Source: Luteimonas mephitis DSM 12574
GTDB taxonomy: Bacteria > Pseudomonadota > Gammaproteobacteria > Xanthomonadales > Xanthomonadaceae
Direction of reading: 5' to 3'
Length of the DNA stretch: 64,000 nucleotides
Assembly (NCBI RefSeq): GCF_000422305.1
Contig: NZ_KE383816.1
Span: 670,566-734,565 of the forward strand
Part shown: piece after piece, positions 55,906 to 64,000 of the stretch
How the letters are laid out: each line of letters opens with the position of its first letter
How positions within the stretch are numbered: position 1 is the first letter of the stretch
The notes under the pieces: model-generated
What the model was told of the DNA's origin: nothing
Databases searched by the model: none
Seen by the model: the letters and a program-made list of their open reading frames with translations, nothing else
Position numbers and translations under genes: made by a program

Positions 55906-57201
55906 TCACGCCGCGCGCGTCTCGAACTGCGCTTCCTCGGTCGAACCCTTCAGCGCCACCGTCGACGACTGCGCGCCCTGGATGGCCTGGGTGACGGCGT
56001 CGAAGTAGCCGGTGCCGACTTCGCGCTGGTGCTTGACCGCGGTGAAGCCCTTGTCGGCGGCGGCGAACTCGGCTTCCTGCAGCTCCACGAACGCGCTCAT
56101 CTGCCGCCGCGCATAGCCGTGGGCGAGGTTGAACATCGAGTAATTGAGCGCGTGGAAGCCGGCCAGGGTGATGAACTGGAACTTGTAGCCGTAGGACGCG
56201 ATTTCCTTCTGGAACTTCGCGATCGTGGCGTCGTCGAGGTTGGCCTTCCAGTTGAAGCTCGGCGAGCAGTTGTAGGCCAGCAGCTTGCCCGGATACTTCG
56301 CGTGGATCGCCTCGGCGAACTTCTTCGCGAACGCCAGGTCCGGCTTGCCGGTCTCGCACCACACCAGGTCGGCGTAGGGCGCGTACGCCAGGCCACGGCT
56401 GATTGCCTGGTCCAGGCCGTTGCGGGTCTTGAAGAAGCCTTCGGGCGTGCGCTCGCCGGTGCAGAACGGCTTGTCGTTGTCGTCGACGTCCGAAGTCAGC
56501 AGGTCGGCGGCCTCGGCGTCGGTGCGGGCGACGATCAGCGTCGGCACGCCCATCACGTCGGCCGCCAGGCGCGCGGCGGTGAGCTTCTCGACCGCCTCGC
56601 GGGTGGGCACCAGCACCTTGCCGCCCATGTGCCCGCACTTCTTCACGCTCGCCAGCTGGTCCTCGAAGTGCACGCCGGCCGCGCCGGCCTCGATCATCGC
56701 CTTCATCAGCTCGAACGCATTGAGCACGCCGCCGAATCCGGCCTCGGCGTCGGCGACGATCGGCTGCAGGAAATCGATGCCATTGTCCTTGCCCTCCGCA
56801 TGCTGCAGCTGGTCGGCGCGCAGCAGGGTGTTGTTGATGCGCTTGACCACCGCCGGCACCGAGTCGGCCGGGTACAGCGACTGGTCGGGATACATCTGCC
56901 CGGCGAGGTTGGCGTCGGCGGCCACCTGCCAGCCGGACAGGTAGATCGCCTTCAGCCCGGCCTTCACCTGCTGCATCGCCTGGTTGCCGGTGAGCGCGCC
57001 CAGCGCATTGACGAAATCCTCGGTGTGCAGCGACTTCCACAGCTTCTCGGCACCGAGCTTGGCCAGCGAATGCTCGATGTGCACGGTGCCACGCAGGCGC
57101 GCCACGTCCTGCGCGGAGTAGCTGCGGGTGATGCCGTTCCAGCGCGGGTTGTTGCTCCAGTCGAGGTTGAGCTGTTCGGCGGTTTGCAGGGTGGATTTCA
57201 T
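55906..57201 (-). CDS. aceA: Isocitrate lyase
   Basis: This 431-residue enzyme cleaves isocitrate to glyoxylate and succinate, the first step of the glyoxylate shunt that allows growth on acetate or fatty acids. The active-site motif KKCGHMGGK contains Cys189. [12 protein letters not shown] near the N-terminus and the length agree with the E. coli-type enzyme. GAGGAAA about 7 bp upstream supports the ATG at 57201. It follows aceB on the same strand, with a REP pair between them. Confidence 0.97.
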   Translation of the reverse strand: MKSTLQTAEQLNLDWSNNPRWNGITRSYSAQDVARLRGTVHIEHSLAKLGAEKLWKSLHTEDFVNALGALTGNQAMQQVKAGLKAIYLSGWQVAADANLAGQMYPDQSLYPADSVPAVVKRINNTLLRADQLQHAEGKDNGIDFLQPIVADAEAGFGGVLNAFELMKAMIEAGAAGVHFEDQLASVKKCGHMGGKVLVPTREAVEKLTAARLAADVMGVPTLIVARTDAEAADLLTSDVDDNDKPFCTGERTPEGFFKTRNGLDQAISRGLAYAPYADLVWCETGKPDLAFAKKFAEAIHAKYPGKLLAYNCSPSFNWKANLDDATIAKFQKEIASYGYKFQFITLAGFHALNYSMFNLAHGYARRQMSAFVELQEAEFAAADKGFTAVKHQREVGTGYFDAVTQAIQGAQSSTVALKGSTEEAQFETRAA

Positions 57202-57240
57202 GGCAGTTTCCTCGGGTGTGGTCGCGATGTTGATCAGGTT

Positions 57241-57312
57241 CTGTAGGAGCGCCCCATGGGCGCGATAAGGCCGTCCCGACAAGGCCAATCGCGCCCATGG
57301 GGCGCTCCTACG
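57241..57312. repeat. REP family B inverted pair
   Basis: GTAGGAGCGCCCCATGGGCG at 57243 faces its near-exact reverse complement ending at 57311. It lies between the aceB stop (57315) and the aceA start (57201), inside a likely operon, where it could affect mRNA processing. Confidence 0.9.
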
Positions 57313-57314
57313 GG

Positions 57315-58922
<1,608 letters not shown>

Positions 58923-58967
58923 GGCGGGTTCCTGGGAATCGTGGGGAACCCGACCATCCGCTTGGGT

Positions 58968-58987
58968 ACTGTATTTGACAACACAGT
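58968..58987. promoter_or_regulatory. Palindromic LysR-type operator candidate
   Basis: ACTGT and ACAGT are arranged as an inverted repeat with a 10-bp centre. The site overlaps the -35/-10 region of a candidate aceB promoter (TTGAAA and TACAGT, minus strand) and TTGACA (58975-58980) of a rightward promoter, so binding here could control both genes. Confidence 0.55.
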
Positions 58988-59004
58988 TTTTTCAATGCTA
59001 ACTA
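58975..59004 (+). promoter_or_regulatory. Candidate promoter of the LysR gene
   Basis: A perfect TTGACA (58975-58980) is followed after 17-18 bp by TGCTAACTA, a weak extended -10 box. It is the most AT-rich piece of this region and lies 28 bp upstream of the ATG at 59032. Confidence 0.45.
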
Positions 59005-59031
59005 TTAGTTTTGCTGATACTTGGTGTGGAA

Positions 59032-59997
59032 ATGGCGGAACCACGCGCGCCGGCACCGCGTTTTGCCTACAAGGGCGACCGCCTCAAACCGCTGCGCGCC
59101 TTCTGCCAGACCGCCCGGCTGGGCTCGGTTTCACGCGCGGCCGAGGCGCTGTTCGTCAGCCAGCCGGCGGTGACCCAGCAGCTGCAGGCGCTGGAACGCG
59201 AACTGGGGGTGCGCCTGTTCGAGCGCAGCGGCCGGCGCCTGGTGCCGACCCGCGAGGGCGAGACCCTGTACGAGCTGGCGCGGCCGCTGGTGGAGGGCAT
59301 CGATGGCCTCGGCGGTGCGTTCCGCGAGCAGCTGCGCGGCCTCGACGCCGGCGAGCTGCACGTCGCCGCCGGCAGCTCCACGATCCTGTACCTGCTGCCG
59401 AAGATCGTCGAAGCCTTCCGCGCCGCGCAGCCCGAGGTGCGCCTGATCCTGCACAACGTCACCGGCGCCGGCGGTCTGGACCTGCTGCGCTCCGATGAAG
59501 TGGACCTGGCCGTGGGCTCGATGCTCGACGTGCCGGCCGACCTCGACTACGCGCCGGTCTACCGCTTCGACCCGATGCTGATCGCCCCGCCCGACCATCC
59601 GCTGGCGAAGCGGCGCGAACTGGCGCTGGAGGACCTCTCGCCCTACGGCCTGATCCTGCCGCCGCGGCGCCTGACCACCTATCGCCTGGTCGACCTGGTG
59701 TTCCAGCGCAACCGGGTGCCGTACACGGTGGCGCTGGAAGTGGGCGGCTGGGAGGTGATCAAGCAGTACGTGGCGATGGGGCTGGGGATCAGCATCGTCA
59801 CCGCGATCTGCCTGACCGACGCCGACCGCGAGCGCCTCGCCGCGCGCTCGCTGGCGCGCTGGTTCCCGATGCGCAGCTACGGCGTGGTGATGCGCAAGGG
59901 CAAGTACCTGTCACCCCAGGCGCGCGCGTTCGTCGACCTGATCAAGCCGGACCTGTTCACCCGCGAGCACGACGCGAGCGGGCATTCGGCGCGGTAG
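59032..59997 (+). CDS. LysR-type regulator (CysB-like), divergent from aceBA
   Basis: This 321-residue regulator has an N-terminal winged helix (about 20-80, AFCQTARLGSVSRAAEALFVSQPAVTQ split as LGSVSRAAEALF and SQPAVTQQLQALE) and a C-terminal effector-binding domain. The effector domain resembles the CysB/Cbl subgroup in its overall pattern (AAGSSTILYLLPKIVEAF, GWEVIKQYVAMGLGISIV). The start is ATG at 59032, since the frame upstream has only a TTG without a site. Position and the palindrome suggest it controls aceBA; this is inference. Confidence 0.88.
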   Translation: MAEPRAPAPRFAYKGDRLKPLRAFCQTARLGSVSRAAEALFVSQPAVTQQLQALERELGVRLFERSGRRLVPTREGETLYELARPLVEGIDGLGGAFREQLRGLDAGELHVAAGSSTILYLLPKIVEAFRAAQPEVRLILHNVTGAGGLDLLRSDEVDLAVGSMLDVPADLDYAPVYRFDPMLIAPPDHPLAKRRELALEDLSPYGLILPPRRLTTYRLVDLVFQRNRVPYTVALEVGGWEVIKQYVAMGLGISIVTAICLTDADRERLAARSLARWFPMRSYGVVMRKGKYLSPQARAFVDLIKPDLFTREHDASGHSAR

Positions 59998-60064
59998 CGC
60001 GCCGGATCATGCGGGTAGCCTCGTCCTCCACGCTCGCCGGGGCGTGGCCCCGGCCTGCGGCGAA

Positions 60065-61123
60065 TCACGCCAGCTCGACGTCCTCGTCGTCGCGCGCTTC
60101 CTCGGCCTTTGCGCTGCGCTGCGCCGCGCGGGCCAGCTCGGCGTTGACCGTGCTCGCGCTGTCGGCGGCGTGCTTGGCCGCCATGCAGCGTGCACGCGCG
60201 TCGGGGCACAGCACCTGCATGTAGTCCGAATCGAAGCTCAGCCGCTCGACCAGGAAATCGACGAAGGCGCGGATCTTGGGCGAGGTCACCTGGCCACGCG
60301 GGAACAGCGCGTTGAGCTCGTACTCCGGCCCGGTCCAGCCGGCCAGCACGCGGCGGATGTAGCCCTGCTCGGCGTAGGCCTTGACCATGATGTCGCTGGC
60401 CAGCATCAGGCCTTCGCCGCACAGCAGCGCGCCGCGCACCGCGGCCGGGTCGTTGGCGACCATGATCGGCTCGATCGGGTACTCCACCGTGTTCTCGCCG
60501 TCGCTCAGCGGCCAGAAGTAGTGGTTGTTGCGATGCATCTTCTGCATGCCCAGGGTGCGGTGGTGCTGCAGGTCGTCGGGATGCAGCGGTTCGCCGAAGC
60601 GTTCGAGGTACGCCGGGCTGGCGTAGACCTGGGTGCGCAGCACGGTGAGCTTGCGCGCGATCAGGTTGGAATCGGGCAGGTCGCCGATGCGCAGCGCGAC
60701 ATCGAGCTCCTTGTCGATCAGGTCCAGCGACTCGTTGGACAACAGCATCTCCACGCGCACCTCGGGATGGCGCGCGTGGAACTCGCCCAGCAGCGGGGCG
60801 ATGCGCTCGATGCCCAGCGAGTACGGCGCGGTGATGCGCAGCCAGCCGCGCGGGCCGCCCTGCAGCTGGCTGACCGCGCTCTCGGCTTCGTCGAGTTCGC
60901 GCGCGATGCGCTGGCTGTGCTCGTAATAGACGTTGCCCGCTTCGGTCAGGCCGAGCTTGCGCGTGGTCCGGTGCAGCAGCTGCGCGCCCAGGCGCGTTTC
61001 GAGTTCCTGCACCTTGCGGCTGACCGTGGTCTTGGGCAGGCGCAGGGTGCGGGCGGCGGCGATGAAACTGCCCTGCTCCACCACCTTGACGAAGACGAGG
61101 GTGTCGTTGAGATCACGAGCCAT
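60065..61123 (-). CDS. LysR-type regulator, divergent from the efflux gene chain
   Basis: This 352-residue regulator has a winged helix (FVKVVEQGSFIAAARTLRLPK, KTTVSRKVQELE) and an effector domain of the AaeR/DmlR subgroup (GWLRITAPYSLGIERI). After about residue 305 a tail of some 45 residues rich in Ala, Glu and Asp extends beyond the usual length. It is divergent from a chain of three genes ending in an RND efflux adaptor and so may control it, as MexT does for mexEF; this is inference. The 196 bp between hold no other gene. Confidence 0.87.
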   Translation of the reverse strand: MARDLNDTLVFVKVVEQGSFIAAARTLRLPKTTVSRKVQELETRLGAQLLHRTTRKLGLTEAGNVYYEHSQRIARELDEAESAVSQLQGGPRGWLRITAPYSLGIERIAPLLGEFHARHPEVRVEMLLSNESLDLIDKELDVALRIGDLPDSNLIARKLTVLRTQVYASPAYLERFGEPLHPDDLQHHRTLGMQKMHRNNHYFWPLSDGENTVEYPIEPIMVANDPAAVRGALLCGEGLMLASDIMVKAYAEQGYIRRVLAGWTGPEYELNALFPRGQVTSPKIRAFVDFLVERLSFDSDYMQVLCPDARARCMAAKHAADSASTVNAELARAAQRSAKAEEARDDEDVELA

Positions 61124-61319
61124 GGCGATGCTCCGTTCTGGATGCGGCGCTCGACGGGGCGAGTGCCTGCTGACTTCCCTCCTTGAACCGCGGGGAGGGC
61201 AAGAATGGGATGGGATGGGAATTGGCCCAAGCGAGGGACAATTATTCCCCGATTCACCCGCTAATCAAGTGCCGGCCCGGGGCATATCTTGTGCCGCATC
61301 CCGACAAGCGAGCCCCGTC

Positions 61320-61577
61320 ATGCGTGCCCCCATTCGCCGCCGCCTGCTGCAGTCCAGCCTGATCAGCCTGGCCCTGATCGACGCGCTGTTGCTGGCTTCT
61401 TTTGTTTTGAATCAATGGTTTGATGCCTCGTTCTGGCAAGCCCTGGGGCTTGCCGCACTGCTGGCGACGCCGCTGGCCATGCTGCTCCTGCCGCTGGTTG
61501 ACACCCTGCTCGCAGGCCCGGATGACGGCAGGAACACGGCGTTTTCGGGAGACAAAATCCCGGGGGCGGGACAATGA
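61320..61577 (+). CDS. Small inner-membrane protein
   Basis: This 85-residue protein has two hydrophobic helices (about 14-32 and 38-63) with a basic N-terminus, MRAPIRRRLLQ. No family is recognised; it resembles small DUF2798-like or linker membrane proteins only in general layout. The start at 61320 gives the basic N-terminus; longer frames start inside the LysR region. Its stop overlaps the next ATG (ATGA at 61574-61577). Confidence 0.6.
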   Translation: MRAPIRRRLLQSSLISLALIDALLLASFVLNQWFDASFWQALGLAALLATPLAMLLLPLVDTLLAGPDDGRNTAFSGDKIPGAGQ

Positions 61578-62527
61578 ACATTGTTCCGCATCACAGCCTG
61601 ATCGTGCTGGGCGCCACGGGCGCCATCGGTGGCGCGGTGGTGGACGCCGCGCTGAAGCGCGGGCAGCCGGTGGTCGCCATCGCCCGTGACGGCGATGCGC
61701 TGTCGACGCTTCGCGAGCGCCACCCCGCCGCCGACCTCACCGTCCTCGCCGCGTCGGTCGGCAGCGATGGCGAGGCCGAGGCGCTGGCGCTGCGGCTGCG
61801 CGCTCTGGCCCGCCCGCTGTCCGGCGTGGTCGCCGCGATCTGCGGCGACTGCGGGCGCGGACGCGTGCTCGACGAGCCGGCGGAGTTCCTGCGCAAGCGC
61901 CTGGACGAGGACCTGCTGCCGCACCTGTTCGCGGCCCGCCACCTGCTGCCGCTGCTGGCCGCACAGGGTGACGGCCACGTGCCCGGCTACGTGCTGATCG
62001 GCGGTCCGGGAGCGCAGCAGCCGTGGGCCGGGTACGGCCACCGTTCGATCGGCGCCGCGGCACTGCGGATGCTTGCGCGGGTGCTGCACGACGAGGCGCG
62101 CGCCTTCCCGGTGCAAGTGCAACTGCTGGCGGTCGACTCGCCGGCACGCACCGACGCCAACGCCCGCCATGCCTGCAGCCGCTGGCCGAGCGCGGATTCG
62201 ATCGCGCGGCGCGCGCTGGAGATGCTCGATCCGCGCGAACGCCAGCCGGCGCGTGCGGTGGTCGACTACGCCGCCGCGCAGCCGCTGGGCTTCGATCCGT
62301 GGAGCGACGACCTCGACCTCCGGGCGCCCGCGGCGTCGCATCGCTCACCACCCACGCCAGCCACGCATGCAACGGCGCGGCAGGACCGTCCCCCGCCAGT
62401 GCCACCGCAAGAACCGGAACGCCAGCGCAGCCTGCTGCCAGCACGCTGTCTGCAGGACGCGCGCACGCTGCTCGACCGGCTCGGCACGCCCCACCCGAAT
62501 CCAAACCAGGAAACCTCCCCCCGATGA
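61574..62527 (+). CDS. Short-chain dehydrogenase/reductase-like protein
   Basis: This 317-residue protein has the N-terminal Rossmann motif VLGATGAIGGAVV (about 11-23) followed by ARDGDALSTLRER. The typical SDR catalytic Tyr-x-x-x-Lys is not intact: the corresponding segment is YGHRSIGAAAL, with Tyr but no Lys at +4. It may thus be inactive or use other residues. The C-terminal 80 residues are rich in Pro, Arg and His and look disordered. Both ends overlap neighbours by ATGA, so it is a member of the efflux chain; its role there is unclear. Confidence 0.7.
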   Translation: MNIVPHHSLIVLGATGAIGGAVVDAALKRGQPVVAIARDGDALSTLRERHPAADLTVLAASVGSDGEAEALALRLRALARPLSGVVAAICGDCGRGRVLDEPAEFLRKRLDEDLLPHLFAARHLLPLLAAQGDGHVPGYVLIGGPGAQQPWAGYGHRSIGAAALRMLARVLHDEARAFPVQVQLLAVDSPARTDANARHACSRWPSADSIARRALEMLDPRERQPARAVVDYAAAQPLGFDPWSDDLDLRAPAASHRSPPTPATHATARQDRPPPVPPQEPERQRSLLPARCLQDARTLLDRLGTPHPNPNQETSPR

Positions 62528-63771
62528 ACGCACGCCCCTCCCCCTCGTTCCCCGTCGCGATCCGTTCGGGTGCCCCGAGCGAACGCATCCATCGCGCACC
62601 CGTGCGCACTTCGCTGGCGGTGCTCGCGCTCGCCTCGATGATCGCCGTCGCCGTCTCCGCCTGCGGCAGCAGCGAGGCCGCACCCGGTGCCGGCATGCCG
62701 CCTCCACCGGAAGTCAGCGTCGCCACCGTGCTGAGCAAGCCCGTGCACCAGTGGGACACCTTCAACGGCCGCGTGACCGCGGTGGAAAGCGTTGAACTGC
62801 GCCCGCGCGTGAGCGGCTACGTGCAGCGCGTCGCCTTCAAGGAAGGCCAGGAAGTGGAGAAGGGCGATCTGCTGTTCGTGATCGACCCGCGCCCCTACCG
62901 CGCCGCGCTCGACCAGGCCAGCGCACAGCTGCAGCGCGCCCGCGCCGAGGCCAAGCTGGCGCAGGCGCAGGACAGGCGCGCGCAGACCCTGATCGAAGCC
63001 AAGGCGATTTCGCGCGAGGAGTTCGAGACCCGCAAGGCCGCGACCGCGCAGGGCGATGCAGGCGTGCGCGCGGCCGAGGCCGCGGTTGCAGCCGCCTCGC
63101 TCGACCTGCAGTTCACCCAGGTCCGCGCACCGATCAGCGGCCGCATTGGCCGGGCCATGGTCACCGAGGGCAACCTCGCCCAGGCCGACGCGACGCTGCT
63201 GACCACGCTGGTCTCGCAGGATCCGATGTACGTGTACTTCGAGAGCGACGAGCAGACCTATCTGCGCTACGCCGACCTGGCGCGCAAGGGCGAGCGCACG
63301 CGTTCGAGCAATCCGGTGCGCGTCGGCCTGGCCGACGAGCCCGGCTTCCCGCACGAGGGCACGGTCGACTTCGTCGACAACCAGGTCGACCCGGCCACCG
63401 GCACCATCCGCGCGCGCGCGGTGCTGCCCAACCCCGACCGCGTGCTGACGCCCGGCCTGTTCGCGCGCGTGCAGGTGCAGGGCAGCGGCGAGTTCGAGGC
63501 GATGCTGATCGACGACAAGGCCGTGCTCACCGACCAGGACCGCAAGTATGTCTACGTGCTCGGCGCGGACAACAAGGCGGTGCGCAAGGACGTGCAGCTG
63601 GGCCGGATGATCGATGGCCTGCGCGTGGTCGAATCCGGACTCGGCGCGAAGGACAAGGTGATCGTGCACGGCGTGCAGAAGGTGTTCATGCCGGGCATGC
63701 CGGTGGCGCCGAAGACCATCGCCATGGGTGCCGACGCGCCGGCACCCGAGCAACAGGTCGCAATGAAGTAG
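62524..63771 (+). CDS. RND efflux periplasmic adaptor lipoprotein
   Basis: This 415-residue membrane-fusion protein links an inner-membrane RND pump to an outer-membrane channel. It has a lipobox VSAC (Cys47) after a hydrophobic stretch, a barrel-sandwich/lipoyl domain (RPRVSGYVQRVAFKEGQEV), a coiled-coil hairpin (about 125-190), the second lipoyl half (VRAPISGRIGRAMVTEG) and beta-barrel parts (VDPATGTIRARAVLPNPD). It resembles MexE/AcrA-type adaptors. The pump gene is expected next but does not begin within the 229 bp left; that space holds a 13-bp-arm hairpin. Confidence 0.92.
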   Translation: MNARPSPSFPVAIRSGAPSERIHRAPVRTSLAVLALASMIAVAVSACGSSEAAPGAGMPPPPEVSVATVLSKPVHQWDTFNGRVTAVESVELRPRVSGYVQRVAFKEGQEVEKGDLLFVIDPRPYRAALDQASAQLQRARAEAKLAQAQDRRAQTLIEAKAISREEFETRKAATAQGDAGVRAAEAAVAAASLDLQFTQVRAPISGRIGRAMVTEGNLAQADATLLTTLVSQDPMYVYFESDEQTYLRYADLARKGERTRSSNPVRVGLADEPGFPHEGTVDFVDNQVDPATGTIRARAVLPNPDRVLTPGLFARVQVQGSGEFEAMLIDDKAVLTDQDRKYVYVLGADNKAVRKDVQLGRMIDGLRVVESGLGAKDKVIVHGVQKVFMPGMPVAPKTIAMGADAPAPEQQVAMK

Positions 63772-63868
63772 TCGCGACTTCACGCCGCGGACGCGCAGGC
63801 GCGAAGGCGCGCCTGCGCCGGTGACGCCCCCTCCCCCTCGTCGGGCAACGCCGGCCGCGGCACTGGCC

Positions 63869-63912
63869 GCCGATCCTCCCCGTCTCTCTCCCCCTCCCCG
63901 GGGAGGATCGGC
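63869..63912. repeat. 13-bp inverted repeat after the RND adaptor
   Basis: Arms GCCGATCCTCCCC (63869-63881) and GGGGAGGATCGGC (63900-63912) are perfectly complementary around an 18-bp pyrimidine-rich loop. No T run follows, so it is not a classical terminator. The rest of 63772-64000 shows no gene. Confidence 0.8.
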
Positions 63913-64000
63913 CAAGGCCGTTGATGCAACTCATGCCTGCCTCGCCACGTGCGGGGACGGCGCTCCATTCCCATCGCCGCGCGCCGGACGGCGCGCGCAA

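Noticed and set aside
63772-64000. Start of an RND pump gene
   Set aside because: No frame in this stretch begins with the expected hydrophobic N-terminal helix of an RND transporter. It holds low-complexity C-rich sequence and a hairpin.

Overview
The window looks like chromosomal DNA of a high-GC gammaproteobacterium of the Xanthomonadaceae/Lysobacteraceae (a Lysobacter- or Luteimonas-like organism). The grounds are the very GC-rich sequence, the rhlB/trxA/rho and polA/C-rich sRNA neighbourhoods, Xanthomonas-like protein sequences, and several families of short palindromic and heptameric intergenic repeats typical of that group. This placement is inferred from gene content and has not been computed.

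Layout: (1) 1-8.4 kb: a HipA-like kinase fragment and ung; an ftsE-ftsX-response regulator operon; rhlB; then trxA and rho on the opposite strand, with a clear terminator after rho. (2) 8.4-22.5 kb: a secreted TonB-C-like protein, an FAD oxidoreductase, a Kef-type K+/H+ antiporter, a very large ankyrin-repeat membrane protein, a YcgL-family protein, a cydAB quinol oxidase, an exported S9 peptidase and a small exported protein. (3) 22.5-37.4 kb: hemF, a DUF421 membrane protein, an IS30 remnant, an sX13-like small RNA and polA. A DNA-repair group follows (ligD, ku, uvrD) with a DUF2782 lipoprotein, two small proteins (one ChaB-like), a UPF0114 membrane protein and an AT-richer orphan gene. (4) 37.4-49.3 kb: a DPP-IV-like peptidase; a membrane-anchored phosphomannomutase/phosphoglucomutase, dut, and coaB/coaC as two separate overlapping frames; radC, argS, a SPOR protein, a lysine-rich small protein and a ydfG-like dehydrogenase. 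(5) 49.5-64 kb: divergent speA/speE (polyamines), a RIO-like kinase, a P-II protein, ubiK-comM, the glyoxylate genes aceB and aceA with a divergent LysR gene, and a second LysR gene divergent from a three-gene overlapping chain that ends in an RND efflux adaptor.

Most of the window is housekeeping. Its unusual content lies between genes. The most striking item is a 267-bp element (46812-47078) that fills exactly the gap between the argS stop codon and the ATG of the SPOR gene. Its near-perfect 32-bp outer inverted repeat encloses two long perfect hairpins (30-bp and 22-bp arms), so it should fold as a three-way junction. Other points of note are the polA-linked C-rich sRNA, the split CoaBC, paired inverted REP families (one nested, one supplying a stop codon), a four-hairpin block upstream of hemF, and a palindromic operator candidate between aceB and its LysR neighbour. 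No tRNA, rRNA, CRISPR array or prophage was recognised.
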